Assembly: GCA_036583965.1 (NCBI GenBank)
Contig: JAZBQD010000001.1
Location: 27,004,597-27,068,596, forward strand
Direction: 5' to 3'
DNA: 64,000 nt
Source: Prunella strophiata
Lineage: Eukaryota > Chordata > Aves > Passeriformes > Prunellidae
Below, piece by piece: positions 27,014 through 38,933 of this stretch (the first letter of the stretch is position 1; each line of letters starts with the position of its first letter). The notes under the pieces are model-generated. The model ran no database searches. It had not been told where the DNA came from and worked only from the letters and a program-made list of their open reading frames with translations. Made by a program: the position numbers and the translations under genes.

Positions 27014-27118
27014 TCACTTGGTCAATACCGAGTCTCTCTGCGTGTCACTGCTCAGCCCCAGCTGTGCCCCTCGCTCTGCCTTGCCCGTGGGGCTCAAGGG
27101 CAGGAAGGCCGTGCTCTC
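27014..27118 (-). CDS. NRG3: Conserved NRG3 C-terminal tail in the shifted frame
   Basis: Read on the minus strand from 27118, one base out of phase with the exon's upstream frame, the sequence encodes 34 residues and then TGA. The tail begins ESTAFLPLSP, continues TGKAERGAQL and ends QRDSVLTK. From memory the mammalian NRG3 tail is also 34 residues from the same point, with AFLPLSP, QRDS and LTK in the same places and about two-thirds identity overall. Removing one base from the AA at 27121-27122 would give SGASESTAF, which aligns well with the mammalian DSASENTAF; an indel in the five-C run at 27137-27141 is the alternative. I infer this is the ancestral, probably real, C-terminus, and that the break is an indel in this copy or this assembly. 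Confidence 0.82.
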   Translation of the reverse strand, partial: ESTAFLPLSPTGKAERGAQLGLSSDTQRDSVLTK

Positions 27119-27516
27119 GCTTCGCGCCGCTCTCCGCCCCCGCCAGCTCCGAGTCCTCCGAGCGCCGCGCGTCCGTCAGGATCCGGATCTGCTCCTGCAC
27201 AGTTTCTAGCAGGATTTTCACCTCGTGTTGCTCTGCTATTAGACAATTACTGACTGGGGGACTCACATTGACAAGTTCAGCAGAATAGGAGTTTTTGCAC
27301 CATTTGATGCCTGTTACTTCAGGAACATTTTGCATTTGCATGCAGGCTTCGTCCAAGCCCACAGACGGGATGATGGGAACGGAGTTGGCCCTTGAAGAGG
27401 AATAGCTGACCAAGTCCTTCTGATCCACGTTATTAAAATATGGGGTTGTCTCTCTTGAAGGCAGTTGCATATTTATTGAAGGATTCTGAGGAGTTTTTAA
27501 ACCACTGGATGGATAC
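27045..27516 (-). CDS. NRG3: NRG3 terminal coding exon, open frame as sequenced (tail frameshifted)
   Basis: The last NRG3 exon begins after a TTTCCAG acceptor; its first G completes the Gly codon. The frame gives YPSSGLKTPQNPSINMQLPS, RETTPYFNNVDQKDLVSYSS, a VPIIPSVGLDEACMQM block, KWCKNSYSAELVNVS, and CLIAEQHEVKILLETVQEQI followed by RILTDARRSED. All are strongly NRG3-like. After SEDSELAGAESGA the similarity ends abruptly. The last 24 residues before the TGA at 27045-27047 are Gly/Arg/Ala-rich and unlike NRG3. The neighbouring frame carries the expected tail and stops at 27014-27016. The 3' part (about 27060-27180) is dense in CpG and much more GC-rich than its surroundings, the kind of sequence prone to assembly indels. 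The exon is certain; the true C-terminus is not. Confidence 0.93.
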
Positions 27517-30500
27517 CTGGAAAGAGTAAAAAAGAGTTCTCGTTGTACATCAAGCAGGTCAGAGCAACCAGCAGCAGGGACACTGTGTGAGATTCAGTGA
27601 GCTGTGCTGAAGAGATACACACCATTTTCTCCTGAAATAGAGGAGCACTTGGCTGTGGTGGGGCCCCAGGGAAAACAACAGGCTCTGGAGACTGGTTTTA
27701 GATTCTCAAATCTGCCAGTGGCAAAGCACCGCTTTTCTCTCAGTCTCATTTCGCCCACCAGTATATGAGAATAATGGAAATTTCCTTTTAAAACATTTCA
27801 AAAGTTATAATGTATTATTGGTTTTCTTTGAAAATAAATTTGGAATTCTATTCCTACATTTCTGATCAGGGAAACGGGTTGATACTTTCTTCAATGTCAG
27901 AACTCTCAATGTCAAATGGTTGTTTAAAAAAGTGCAGGTAAAAAGGAAATTAAACACTCATGGCTGTGTAGTCTTTATTTACATAGGAATGATTGTCTGT
28001 ACTCCCCTTCAAACAAGCAGAGCATCTAAGTGCAGTGTACCTCTGAAAAAATATTGTTTTTCAATAGCACAAACTCATAATGCTGGCCTGATGTGTTTCA
28101 TTAGATTTCATCTGGAAATAGAGATAATATATAGGACTTGAGCAAATGTCTGTGTTCTCTTGATACTGTAATACTGTTTTTAAAAAAATCCTTTACTGTC
28201 CACTAACACATATTATAACATGATTTTATTGAATGTGAAGGAACTTAGTGAATTTGTATCAACAGCTCCATTTTGTTTCAAAGCTAAACTCTGTTTTGTT
28301 TACAAGAAATACTTAAAAAAAACAGAAATGGAAAGTATAATAAATATAAAATAAACAATGACAAAAAAAAAAAAAAAGAAAAAATGTTTCCCATCTGAAA
28401 TTAGTACTTCTAGAAATATGGTGCTCTAGGAGTTACTATATTGCCAGTCATGGTTGCTAAGGACCACAGACATCACCTCAGTACCAGGACATAATTTATT
28501 TATAATCAGCTTATCACTATTTAATAAGGCAAGGTAATGGTGAATCTAATAGGTTTTATCCATGGATGAGGAGAGCAACAGTTAGATCTGGTGGGGAAGC
28601 AGGTGCTCTGACTTGAAGGGCATTATTGCAAAAGCTCCTTAAGCCTGCTGGACCTCGCTAGGATCATCCTTCCACTCCTATGTGCCTCCTGCTTTTTGGT
28701 GTGAGTAGAAAAAGAGTTAAGGAAGAGAAACTGAATCGCGTGGAACTGCCGTGGTCCAGTATTGGCACAAACAGTAATTAACTGGGAAGGCTTCCTCTGG
28801 CCCCATGCTCCTGGCCAGGTGTCAGACAGGAGGGAGCAGGAGACAACTTCAGGCTCATTTGCAGCAGAGTGCCACTGACCTGTAATTAACTCGTGTGTGG
28901 TGGCACTGGGTTTGTACAACTGCTGCACACATCCCCCTGCCCACGTGGAGCTCTGGCACCAGGACCCTCCTGGCATCCCCAGGAGCTGCATCTGGGAGCT
29001 CTGTGATAAGGAGGAAGGGCTGGGAACTGTGCTGCCTGGTGAGGGAGAGAGATACTGCTATGGGAAGTGGCTCCCAGGGGAATAATTAAACAAGCAGCTT
29101 TTTGGGATGTGTGCTAGAACTTCCTGTCTGTGCTCTACAGCTGCTGCTGTTTTACATCTGAGACCTGGTTAATTACATTGGCACCATGCTCAGACACGCC
29201 TGTAGCCATTCATGGAGGGGCTTTTTACACCAGTTCTCAAGACTCAGGATGAATGAAATACTGATCAGGGGTATTATTCCTGAGGGGGGACAATTAAAAA
29301 AAATAAATGAAAACAAAACAGTGCAGACCTTTGGGTTGTGCCCATTCTTGTTTCCTTTGCTTATATATAATTGTTCAAACGACTATAGCTGGAGAGATCG
29401 CATCAGTTGCATTAGTCCCTTTTTTGGTAATTCAGGCCCTAAATATATTCTGGGCTGCACCCTGAAAACAAAGGGAGTGAATGTTTTTAATGAATTTCAC
29501 ATGCAATGTAGGTATTATATGGATGATATATAAGCAAAACCAAGAAAAGACTGAATTAAAATGGGTTTGGTGAGAAAACAGTAACATTTGCCAGTTCCAC
29601 AATAGAGGTTCTTGGTATTTTGAAAACTAACTGGCAGCATCAGTGACATGTAATGCAATGCCTGGTGTATTTCCATAATATTTTTTGAAATAAAGATAGA
29701 CATACCAATTTTATACCAGAATTACATGTTTCTGCCCCATGCTCACAGGGCTTTCAAAGGAGAACTGAGGTTGAATTAAAGTGCATACAGTGTGTGCAAC
29801 AGGTGAGGTATTAAACTAGAAGGGATATTACATCTAAACCATGTGAGACTTGGCTTTTAGTTAATTACAAACTGATCCATGCTTCTGTGTGTGACACCAG
29901 ACTGCTGCTGTTTTCAATAGACTGAGACTTAGAACTATAATTGCAGAACCTTAATTACATTTTCCTATAATTAACTTTCCCAGAACCACAGTTTCTCCAA
30001 AGAAATATATCTGTTTCTATCTGAAAAATTATTTTGTCTGAATAGATTAATTCACGTGCATGTGTTTCAAAGTGCAGCTCTCTCTCCACCCTCTTTCTAA
30101 AACCAAGCAACAAAAGCAAACATTTATAAATATTTAACAGTAATTATGTTATAGAGTTTAACAGTTTAACAGTTATAGAGTGTGTAAGAGTCTAAATTAA
30201 AGAATGAAACTGATAGAAGCACAATAATTTTACTGCCCCCTTTAAGAATAGCTATCAAAGAGAGACAGAAGGGACTGAAACTTTAAATATGAAATAGACT
30301 TTACTTATCATAGTCCCAGCAGCTTTGCTGTAAGCCCTGTGGCTAAAGGTGTGCAGTGTACAAGCCTGACAACAAGGTTCATTAAGATGGATGGGGATCA
30401 TTCCAGGGGCTCTGCCAGGCTCTGGGCCAGCCTTGCAAGCACTTACACTGAATACACACATCCCCATCTTCTACCTGCAGACCTGACTACACTTCAGCCA

Positions 30501-31598
30501 GGCTGCTGGTGGATGAAGTTCAGAATGCTCACAGAATTAGGGAGACAAACCACTTTGATTTGTGCATTCTGACAGGGAAAGATGGAGGTGACAAAGGAGA
30601 AGAAAGGAAGTAGTGTGACTTCTGCAGGGGACAAGGGAACTTTTTGTTTGGGCTGCAAATCTGATGAGAACAGCAACACTGTGAAACCAGCAGATATTTA
30701 GAGGGTAAAGATCCTTAGTGCACAAAATGTAGATGAAGTGCTTGAGTGGACTGAGACCAGAAGTCTGGTCCCAGTATCAAATTTTGCAGAACTGAAAATT
30801 TAAAATACAGGCCAGTACAAGCTGATGCTTGTAAGGTCACACACTGATTTCCTAGACAAGAGTAAATACAATTCCCCACAGCTTTGCTGTACCTCACTCC
30901 TCAGCCTGGGAGGAGGCTGTGGCACCTCCCAGAGCCTGCATCATACAACACTGCCACTGGAGAGGGAAGGCTGCCTGCCTGCTCTTTCTGCAAGGCTGGC
31001 AATTTCAGTAGGAAATTTTCACCAGGAATTATATGCACATATCACACAAATCAACAATAATATATTTACTGCAAGAGGCAATAAACAATTTTTTTTCTTC
31101 AGAAGCAAATAATAACAATGACACAAATGTGAGTCAAACTTGTTTAAAAGAAGTCACCAGATACCCAACCCCCCCAGTTTCACCTGTAAGTCAGAGTGAA
31201 GAGTTTCACTATGACTTACAGGTGAAACTGGGTGGGGTTTTTATTCCACTCCAGATATCACTCCTATTTTCATAAAAAAAAATATGCTTGTAATATTCTG
31301 GAAAGTCTTTGGAAATCTATAGGGATATGTAAATATTATGCAAAGTATCTCAGCAATTGCAAAGGACTTCAAAGGCAGCTGCAGGTTCTCAGGAGCACTT
31401 CTGAAACCCAGACCTTATGTACAGCTCAGCCGAATGTGCTAATAAACTGAATTTAAAAAGGAAAGAAAAAACAGCGTATTTTTTGTTCATTTTCAAAGAC
31501 AAACCTCACGAAGCTATTTACGGAAAACCAACTTTGCAAGGTACATGATTTCATTTTAAAAGCCCCTAGGTGGCTCACTGAGGTGGGGCTTGACTCAC
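27517..31598 (-). other. NRG3: Last NRG3 intron
   Basis: This 4.1-kb intron separates the SLSSCC exon from the terminal exon and is bounded by GTGAGT and TTTCCAG. It contains A-runs (for example 28363-28377) and a strong hairpin at 31173-31232. Mammalian NRG3 has an optional 72-base cassette exon here; I looked for its WCVERPLDLK-type signature on the minus strand by eye and did not find it. Confidence 0.85.
31173..31232. repeat. Inverted repeat: two perfect 21-bp arms, 18-nt loop
   Basis: The left arm is 31173-31193 (CCCAGTTTCACCTGTAAGTC plus A) and the right arm, 31212-31232, is its exact reverse complement. The 18-nt loop lies at 31194-31211. Beyond the arms, an interrupted C-rich/G-rich complementarity continues for a few bases (31169-31171 with 31234-31236). 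The structure lies 367 bases downstream, in transcription order, of the donor of the 31599-31769 NRG3 exon, within the last intron. A transcript of either strand would fold into a stable stem-loop. It matches no transposon end that I recognise. Confidence 0.9.
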
Positions 31599-31769
31599 CC
31601 GTGACAAGGTATCGTGTCCTGGTCGGCGATCCGCGACTCCTCGAGCTGCTGATACGCTGGTCCTGTGATCCCACTGAACCTACCCCGGGGCAAGGGAGGA
31701 GTCCTCCGAAAGGCATTTCTGTGGAGCATCCCACTCTTTTGTCCTGGGCTGCAGCATGAAGAGAGACTT
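31599..31769 (-). CDS. NRG3: NRG3 exon: cytoplasmic domain with SLSSCCSPGQ motif
   Basis: This 171-base exon follows a TTCCTAG acceptor and ends at a GTGAGT donor. Its first base completes the Arg codon of the previous exon. It then reads SLSSCCSPGQKSGMLHRNAF, RRTPPLPRGRFSGITGPAYQ and QLEESRIADQDTIPCH, ending with GG of a Gly codon. The blocks CCSPGQ, GMLHRNAFRRTPP, GPAYQQLEESRI and DQDTIPC are near-identical to mammalian NRG3. Vicinal cysteines and many Ser/Pro/Arg residues are visible. In mammals an optional 24-residue cassette can follow this exon; no counterpart was recognised in the next intron (27517-31598). Apparent open frames running through both splice sites here are intron read-through. 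Confidence 0.96.
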
Positions 31770-34700
31770 CTAGGAACAACACCAAGAGCACAGTACAAAT
31801 TATCACACCAAAAGCATAAAATTCTGCAAAGTAAAGGTTCAGGATTGATAATGCATGGATTACTGTTCTTATAAACTTTGCTGTGGCAGTCTGTGATGTC
31901 AGTAGAAATTCTCTATGGAAATACAACAGTACAATTCAACATTACCTCTTTTCTAGGAATGAAAATAATTGCCCACTATATGAGATGTTTTCTTGCACTT
32001 GATGAAGGATGCTTCTCCTTTCCATGCTGCATATCATAATCCTGCTACAGAGAGTTGAGTCCTCAGACAGCATAAACAATACAGCTCTCTCATACCCACA
32101 GCTGAAGTCAAAATTAGATCCTAAACTGAAAGCCCAAGATATTACCTATCAACCTTATCTATCTTCTGCTTCCTGATACAAAACCATTAAATTGAGAAAA
32201 AGTGTAAGTGAAGAATATGAGCAAAACTTATGAACTGCAGATTGAAGAAGCTAAGACAAGTTTTCTACCCCTGAACAGCATTTCTGTGTTATTTTATTCC
32301 TGTTTTATATATAGATTGCTTTGTTGTTTATATACATTCATGCCATGCTGTTTCTTTATATGATATAATAGAAACTTGAACTTGATAAAAACAAGTCATA
32401 GTTTTCTACTTATTTTAGAAAACTGGTTTTGTAAATGTCTGGTGTTTTGGAAGGAGAATGGATTTTTTTTTTTTTATTTCACACAGGAATAAAAAAGTAT
32501 CTAGAATCCACAGTTTTGCTATATAAACCCTACATTTGCTAATGCAAAAATATGGGAACACATAACTAAGGGGAGGCATAACCCATTTTTACTGCTAACA
32601 GGTCTCAGTGCTGCATGGCGTGACTGAATATTCATTTTTCAGCTACTCTATTTCTCTTGGCATCTTCAGGCTCTCAGAAATGCATGTGTTACCTCAGACT
32701 CTCTTACATCTTTAATGATAACATAGGTTTTGTAGATGCCTTTTACGAGTCATTATTTTTGGCTGTGTGAATAATTCCAACTTGTGACAGAATTCAGCAA
32801 TGCAAAAGACTTTTGATAAGTTTACTTCTTTTTTCCTATTATAATGTGACTTAAAAGTAATCTGCATTTTTTACCTAGTGGGAACTTTAATTATAGTTAG
32901 GGCCACATCGACTCCCAAAGCAATTCTTGCTTGGAACAAGTACCTTGGACAAATTCTCTTTGAGTGTTCATTTCCATTAAAATCAACCTTTTCCACCCAA
33001 AATTAAAATAAGAAATAAATTCAACACTCTCTATCCTACTGCTCAGGCTAGCAGAGTTCCATTGCAGTCTAACCTCTGTTTTCTTCCACACCTTAACTTT
33101 TCTAATGCTTTATATTGAAAAGGCCAACAACCCACAGCAATAACATTCCCTCCAGGATTTTTCATGCTTGCTTAAAAAGAGTTTTCCTTTGCTACCAAGG
33201 AGGCTGTGAAAAAACCTTTTTAAAAATGTGAAACACTGGCCTCTCAGTTCTGAAGGCTGAGTTTGAGTTGCAAGGTACAGTTCATATTCTGTAAAATAAC
33301 ACTACCACATCACAAAATAATTGACAATTTCTGCTCAGGAGAGCCTGAGATTAATACAGCAGAGAATCTAAAAAGACACAGGTGAATGAATAATTTGTGG
33401 TGGATAATGAATTTTTGGGGTTTTTATTGACTTGAGCGTAGTCATCAATGGAATCCAAAACTAAAAAAACAAACTTTAGGTTGATTACAAATCTTTGAAG
33501 TTAGAAATTTTTACTGTTTAATTCCTGGTTGGTTTGATGCTTGCTACAGAATCAAACCTTTGAGCATCCTCCTTGTTGGATGAGAGCACATGATCTTCAT
33601 ATGCAAATTCACAAAAGCTCTTTTTGTAACAGACACGATTTCAGCACATGCAGCTAAACCTAAGGTAATGGGTATAAACTGCAGAAATGTTGAGACCAAA
33701 GGGATCTGCCACAGTCCTGCAACCACACAACTTCCAGCCCTGACATAGCTAATTTGTTGCTAATGTGAAGTTCTTATGCTTTCAACATTTCTGAAAAAAA
33801 CCAAAACAAAACAAAACTGAAGGAAGAATGAACAAAAATCATTTGAGGTCATGGACAAGACAAATTCACTAAAGATCAGGAAATACTTACAGACAGTGCA
33901 GCTGCAAGCTGCAGGATAACAGTTGTTTCTCCAGGCACCAAAAAAACCCCTAAGAATTTCTGTTGTAAGTTCTATGGAAAAGGATCTCCAGCACAAAGCT
34001 TTTCCCTTTACACAAAACTGATATGAATATCAGCAATGCAAATGTAATGTCCCTCTCAGACTTCTCTATCGCTCACGTGAAAAATTCCTCCCTCTCAGGC
34101 AAAGAATGGCTCTTGGATTTCTTCAGGGAATTTATTTTCCTTTAGCCAACATTGTGGTTTCTTCCTCCCTGCACTCCAGTCTAACTGGGTAAAAGAAACC
34201 AGCCCACATAAGTGAGCCATTCAATAAAATAGACCAATACATAAAGCTGTAGCAGATATGTCCTTAAAATCTATCAATCAATTACTCCAGAATAAAAAAA
34301 TCAGAATATGCATGAAGTGGTTCAAAAGTGATGCATAAACTAGGGAGGAGGACACTTCTGATGAATTAATGTTTTGAAAAAAGCAGTTCAACCATCCTAG
34401 GTTAATGAAGAACTTGGGATTCATTCTTGCCAGTTGTTTTGTGTGAGAATTTTCTTTGGGTTGAGCAACTGAGTGAAAACAAAGTCTGACCCTACAGGTG
34501 GAGTAGTCTCTTCTTGGGGCACATACACAGCTCCCAGGTGCAGTTACCCATGTTCATGAAGAGAAGAGCAGCAGTGTTTTTACAGTAACTCTGGAATCCT
34601 TCTGTACTACTCTGAGTTAATTACAAGCCACCCAGTAGATACATACCCCAATGGCTGAGCCAGCTGCCAGGCAGTGTCCTTTGATACTCCCTCAGAGCCA

Positions 34701-37700
34701 CCTTTTTAGGCTGTTAAGACAATCTACTGCTAACATTTGTACTTTCAACCAATTTCAGTATTCATAAATACAGTCTACAGCTGCAAATCTTCTCTTGGTT
34801 TCTGAAATGTGAGCATTATTGACTCCTTCATAATATTGTATTTGGGAATAGTCTGTTTTGAGGCTACTCAGGGACTTTGGAACTCTAAGAAAATCTTTCA
34901 ATGCTACCTGTGTCATCTGGTCACCATCCTGGTGACAGAACAAAAGGAAAAGGGAACAGAGCATTCCAGATACATCAGTTAAACTCAGATTGAGTTTAAT
35001 CATGTGCCATAACTTCATCATATACTTCCTGCAGTGCACTGATCAACCTCCATCCTAAATTGATGATGATATCCAGGCTCTTATTACAGAAAGTTGTTCT
35101 ATATAGAAAACTTCGAGACTTCTTTTCAGTTTAAAATTAATTCTGATGAATATTCAGCTGGTGTATGTGCCACCACACTCCTTCATTTTAAACAGGTCTT
35201 TTACTTCTCATTGTGCTTGCTCTCTCATAAGCAGCAGTCATACACACCCTTTCCAGTCTCCTGAACTGAAGACTGACATAAGACAGACTGCTAACACTTT
35301 CCATGGGACATGAATCATTCATTCCTCATCTTGGCTTGGGATTGCAGTGTGAGTCCATGGCAACTGGGAGGCCATTTTTGCCAGGTGAGGTAACAGTGGT
35401 GCATTCTCACACCATGCTGTGTTCCAGCTTTGTTCAGTGACCTTGGCACAAAAAAAAGTCTGTCCTCAGTGTCAATTAATTCTCTGAGTGCTGCACTGGT
35501 GGATGTCCTACCTTCTCAACACAGGTCCTTATTATCTGCCTTTTAAGCACCTCTGTGGATGCACATTGAGTTTTTCTGCCTCTCCCTACTTTCCCCCCTT
35601 AAAGGCATTAGACACTTGACAACAGTGACTGAGCTTGTGTAGAGATCTAACTCACCCCCACCAAACACAAATACAATCATCAGTTATGTTACAGTACCTG
35701 CTATTGGTAAGACAGTAAATCATTTTTTTGCCTTTTTTATATCTACTGCAAGAATCTTCTTCCCCCACCTTTGTCCTGAAGTCTTGACTATTCAAATTCA
35801 GCATGATTGGTTCCTACTTTGATAAATTCTTCATCTTCCTAAATATTTGACACTTGCTAATCCATCATCTCATGTCACAGTTCCATTTTTATACATTTTG
35901 CTCCCAGACATGAAATTTTTTTAATTGGTTCTTCCAATTTTTTTTTTTTTGATCATGATTAACCAAGCCATCTTGAGAGCTTTGATTTCCACATTTTACT
36001 TTCACTTTAACTGTAAGAATGTCTATTTTCATGCATTTGATTCTGTTCATATTCTACCTTTGTCCTCAAGTAGTCATCCCAACTTTGCATTAAAAAATTA
36101 AATATATTAATTCAGGATTTCTCTCACTGCTTCAATTATTATCTCTGTCCCAGAGATTGCTTTGTCTTCGGGAAAATAGCAGATTCCTTACACCTTCTTC
36201 CTTTCAGGCCTCCTCTGCCTTTACATTACTAGTTGTTTTAGTTTACCTGTATTTGCCCTTTGAAATTCAATAGCCTTATTTACAGAATAACTTTAATTTA
36301 CTCTTTCCTCTACTGCAAACTGAATCTCTTATATTAGCAGCATAAAGAATAAAATGCTTACCAAATGAGAGAAAAAAAAAAAATATTTTCCATGTTTTTT
36401 GTGGTGTGAAAAGTTCATTAAAATTGAAAACACAAATTATTAATAATTTTAGGGTAAGTTTATCCTATTTTGGTATTTTTGTAAGACAATACAACTGCTC
36501 CAGGCTGAAAGCCTCTGCATTTGACTTTCATCATGGCATTCTCTGAAATGAATCCCTCTAAAATCAAGGATGACTGGATCCATGAATGAAAGTCAGGATG
36601 ACTAATTACCAAGGAAACTGCTATTCAAAGGGATCACAACTCAACCCATAATTAACAAAACTCTAATTTATTTCTATCTATCAGAAAATAAGGCAGTATG
36701 GGTTTCCTTCTTACCAAGATCAACAGAAAATCCAAGACAAATTTTTGAGCACATTGAATACATTGCAGGAAGTTTACTGATTAAACACATTTGTTAATTT
36801 TGAATTCTGACAGTTCTAAGAGTTACTTTACATATGCAAGCAGAAGATGTAACATTCTTCTACAGTAACAGCAGTGCACAACACAGGCAAAATATTTTAG
36901 AAGATTAATAATAACACAGGCTAAATATTTTTTGAGATTAAATTTCAGTTTTCAACCTAATCTCTGCATTAATTCCTTTTTGTGTAGCTGAGGTTTGCTG
37001 AGACAGAAAATTGCTATTATCCATAATCTGAATGAAAAAAATTAGCCAGTCTCTGCCAGTCACATTTCAGCAACTCCAACTGATTCCCTACACTGACAGT
37101 CTTACTTCCAGGCCAAAATTTATTAGTTTCAGGACCTGGACACAGCCAGCTCCTGATTTTAAGAAATGATCACCCATAATTAGTGTCCTTGAAAACACCA
37201 GCAGAGAAAACAGGTGTGGATGTAGAGCAAAGTATTTCTGTAGCAAGCAGAAATAAACCAACAATAGAATTTAGAACAGCATAAAAGAGAGAACCTGCAG
37301 AGCTGATATGATTTTTCCAGGCTCAGTCAGGTTTGGAATGAAATGAAGAGATACTTAGTATGAAAACCTCATTTGACCACATTTGACCATTTGTCCACAG
37401 TGAACACTATTTAGAAAATAAATTAGGAAGCTCTTAACATGGTACATAAATTAAAGACAGTCTTGTAAGTCTTAAACGTTCAAGTCTGTTGCACATTTTA
37501 TAAAACAAAGGCCTTGAATAATAAACTTAAAGCTTTAAAACTGCAAAAGAATTCTAAGTTAACTAGTCATCCCATTTCTTACATTAGTTCTGAAGCAAAG
37601 ATATTTCTTGGATATTGCAATCACACTATTAAAAAGTAAGGGAATGAGTTTTTTTTCTGAACTTCATGTTGTGACTAAATGGTGATAAAATTCTTCCCAG

Positions 37701-38805
37701 AACTTCTGTAGAAAGCATTCTAGGCAACAGTCCCATAGTTCATCTATGTTTAATAAAATTATTAAGCAAGCTTTGAAAATTTCTGTGTAAGAAGAAAAAG
37801 ACCTAAGAAATGGATCTGACATGACAACTGGCATTATTTTTTTCATGCCAAATTAAAGGCTTAAGTAAGGTGAAAGTAGATAGAACCCAAATATCCCTTT
37901 CTGGTTTACATGTGGTAATTTTTAGATTAAGCAGATCACTTATTCAAATGAGAAAAAAACACATATCTGGCTGGGAGACTGCACTGAAAATGCACCAAAT
38001 ACTACAGAAGCCAGATCATAACCTCATGCAATCCCAGACTTTTTTTAAGCAATTAAAAAAGAAAATCCTTTTAATAAACATGTCGTCCACTCCAGATTAT
38101 CTAGCTGAAAAAATTCCAAACTCATTTTTCTCAGCCTTTTTTCTCTCTGTGCACTGGACCAGATGTTACCACTGTCATTCCACCAACTTTATTGCTTGTA
38201 TCAGATTCCAGTTTGGTTTCTAGTCCTGTAATGAAGCACCTGCAATCTTTCTCATCCAAAAAAAGTTATAAGAGGAATTCTAATCTGAATCTCATCCAGT
38301 GATGGGTGACATTCCTCTTTTTTTGTCTCTTGGAAACAACCATCCAAACTTTCTTAAGCCTCGTTTTCAAAGGCCACCATGTTTTCATAAATAAGCCATT
38401 ATTCATTTCACGTATCTTTTGTTTAAGGAAACAGTGAAAAATGCTAGAAGTTTGCAGCCAACTTCTGCAGCAAATGAGTCATTAACTTCAGGAACATTGA
38501 TAAGGAAAGTCTTGTTTTTAATGGTTCCTCCTCCTACAGCTGTTCCACTGGCTGGGCAGTGCCTGCAGCTCAGAAGGTGTCTGGAAATGCTTCCTGCAGG
38601 ACTGGCATGACCCACAGAGGAAGGCAGTGAGCATCCCCATTACCTTTTATGTCTGCAGCTAAGAAATGCTTGGACATCTGCTTAGTAAGCTGGCTGAGGC
38701 TCTGCTGGCACCAGGGCACTCGGCAGCTCACCCAGCCCCAGCACACAATAACCTTGCTCACAGATCAGCAGCTCTGCAGGCTCTCACAGACAGATGTTTG
38801 CTCAC
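31770..38805 (-). other. NRG3: NRG3 intron
   Basis: This 7.0-kb AT-rich intron is bounded by GTGAGC and TTCCTAG. No exon, RNA gene or recognised transposon was found in it. Poly-T and poly-A stretches occur near 32462-32475 and 35939-35950. Open frames in it are short and unconvincing. Confidence 0.85.
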
Positions 38806-38933
38806 CTGTGGTGCTTGATGGGCTGGGTTCCTCTGTCAGGAGACAAGGCCTCTGGGAAAGACTGAGTGCCTGAAAAACTCGACTCCATAACTTTGTGCAG
38901 AATGGGCCCCGGGTGCCGATCTGGTTTTGAATA
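38806..38933 (-). CDS. NRG3: NRG3 exon: middle of cytoplasmic domain
   Basis: This 128-base exon has a CTGCAG acceptor preceded by a pyrimidine tract and a GTGAGC donor. It starts in phase 0 and ends two bases into an Arg codon. The reading is YSKPDRHPGPILHKVMESSF, then SGTQSFPEALSPDRGTQPIKHH. It aligns with the mammalian stretch containing YSKVERHP, MMESSF, QSFPE, SPDRG and KHHR. It belongs to the intracellular domain, which has no enzymatic motif and is rich in Ser and Pro. The phase joins exactly to the preceding exon (phase 0) and to the next (AG|A = Arg). The NRG3 assignment is firm; function of the segment itself is not inferable from sequence. Confidence 0.95.

Noticed and set aside
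31453..31926. 157-codon minus-strand frame over the 31599-31769 exon
   Set aside because: It is out of phase with the NRG3 reading and continues into introns.
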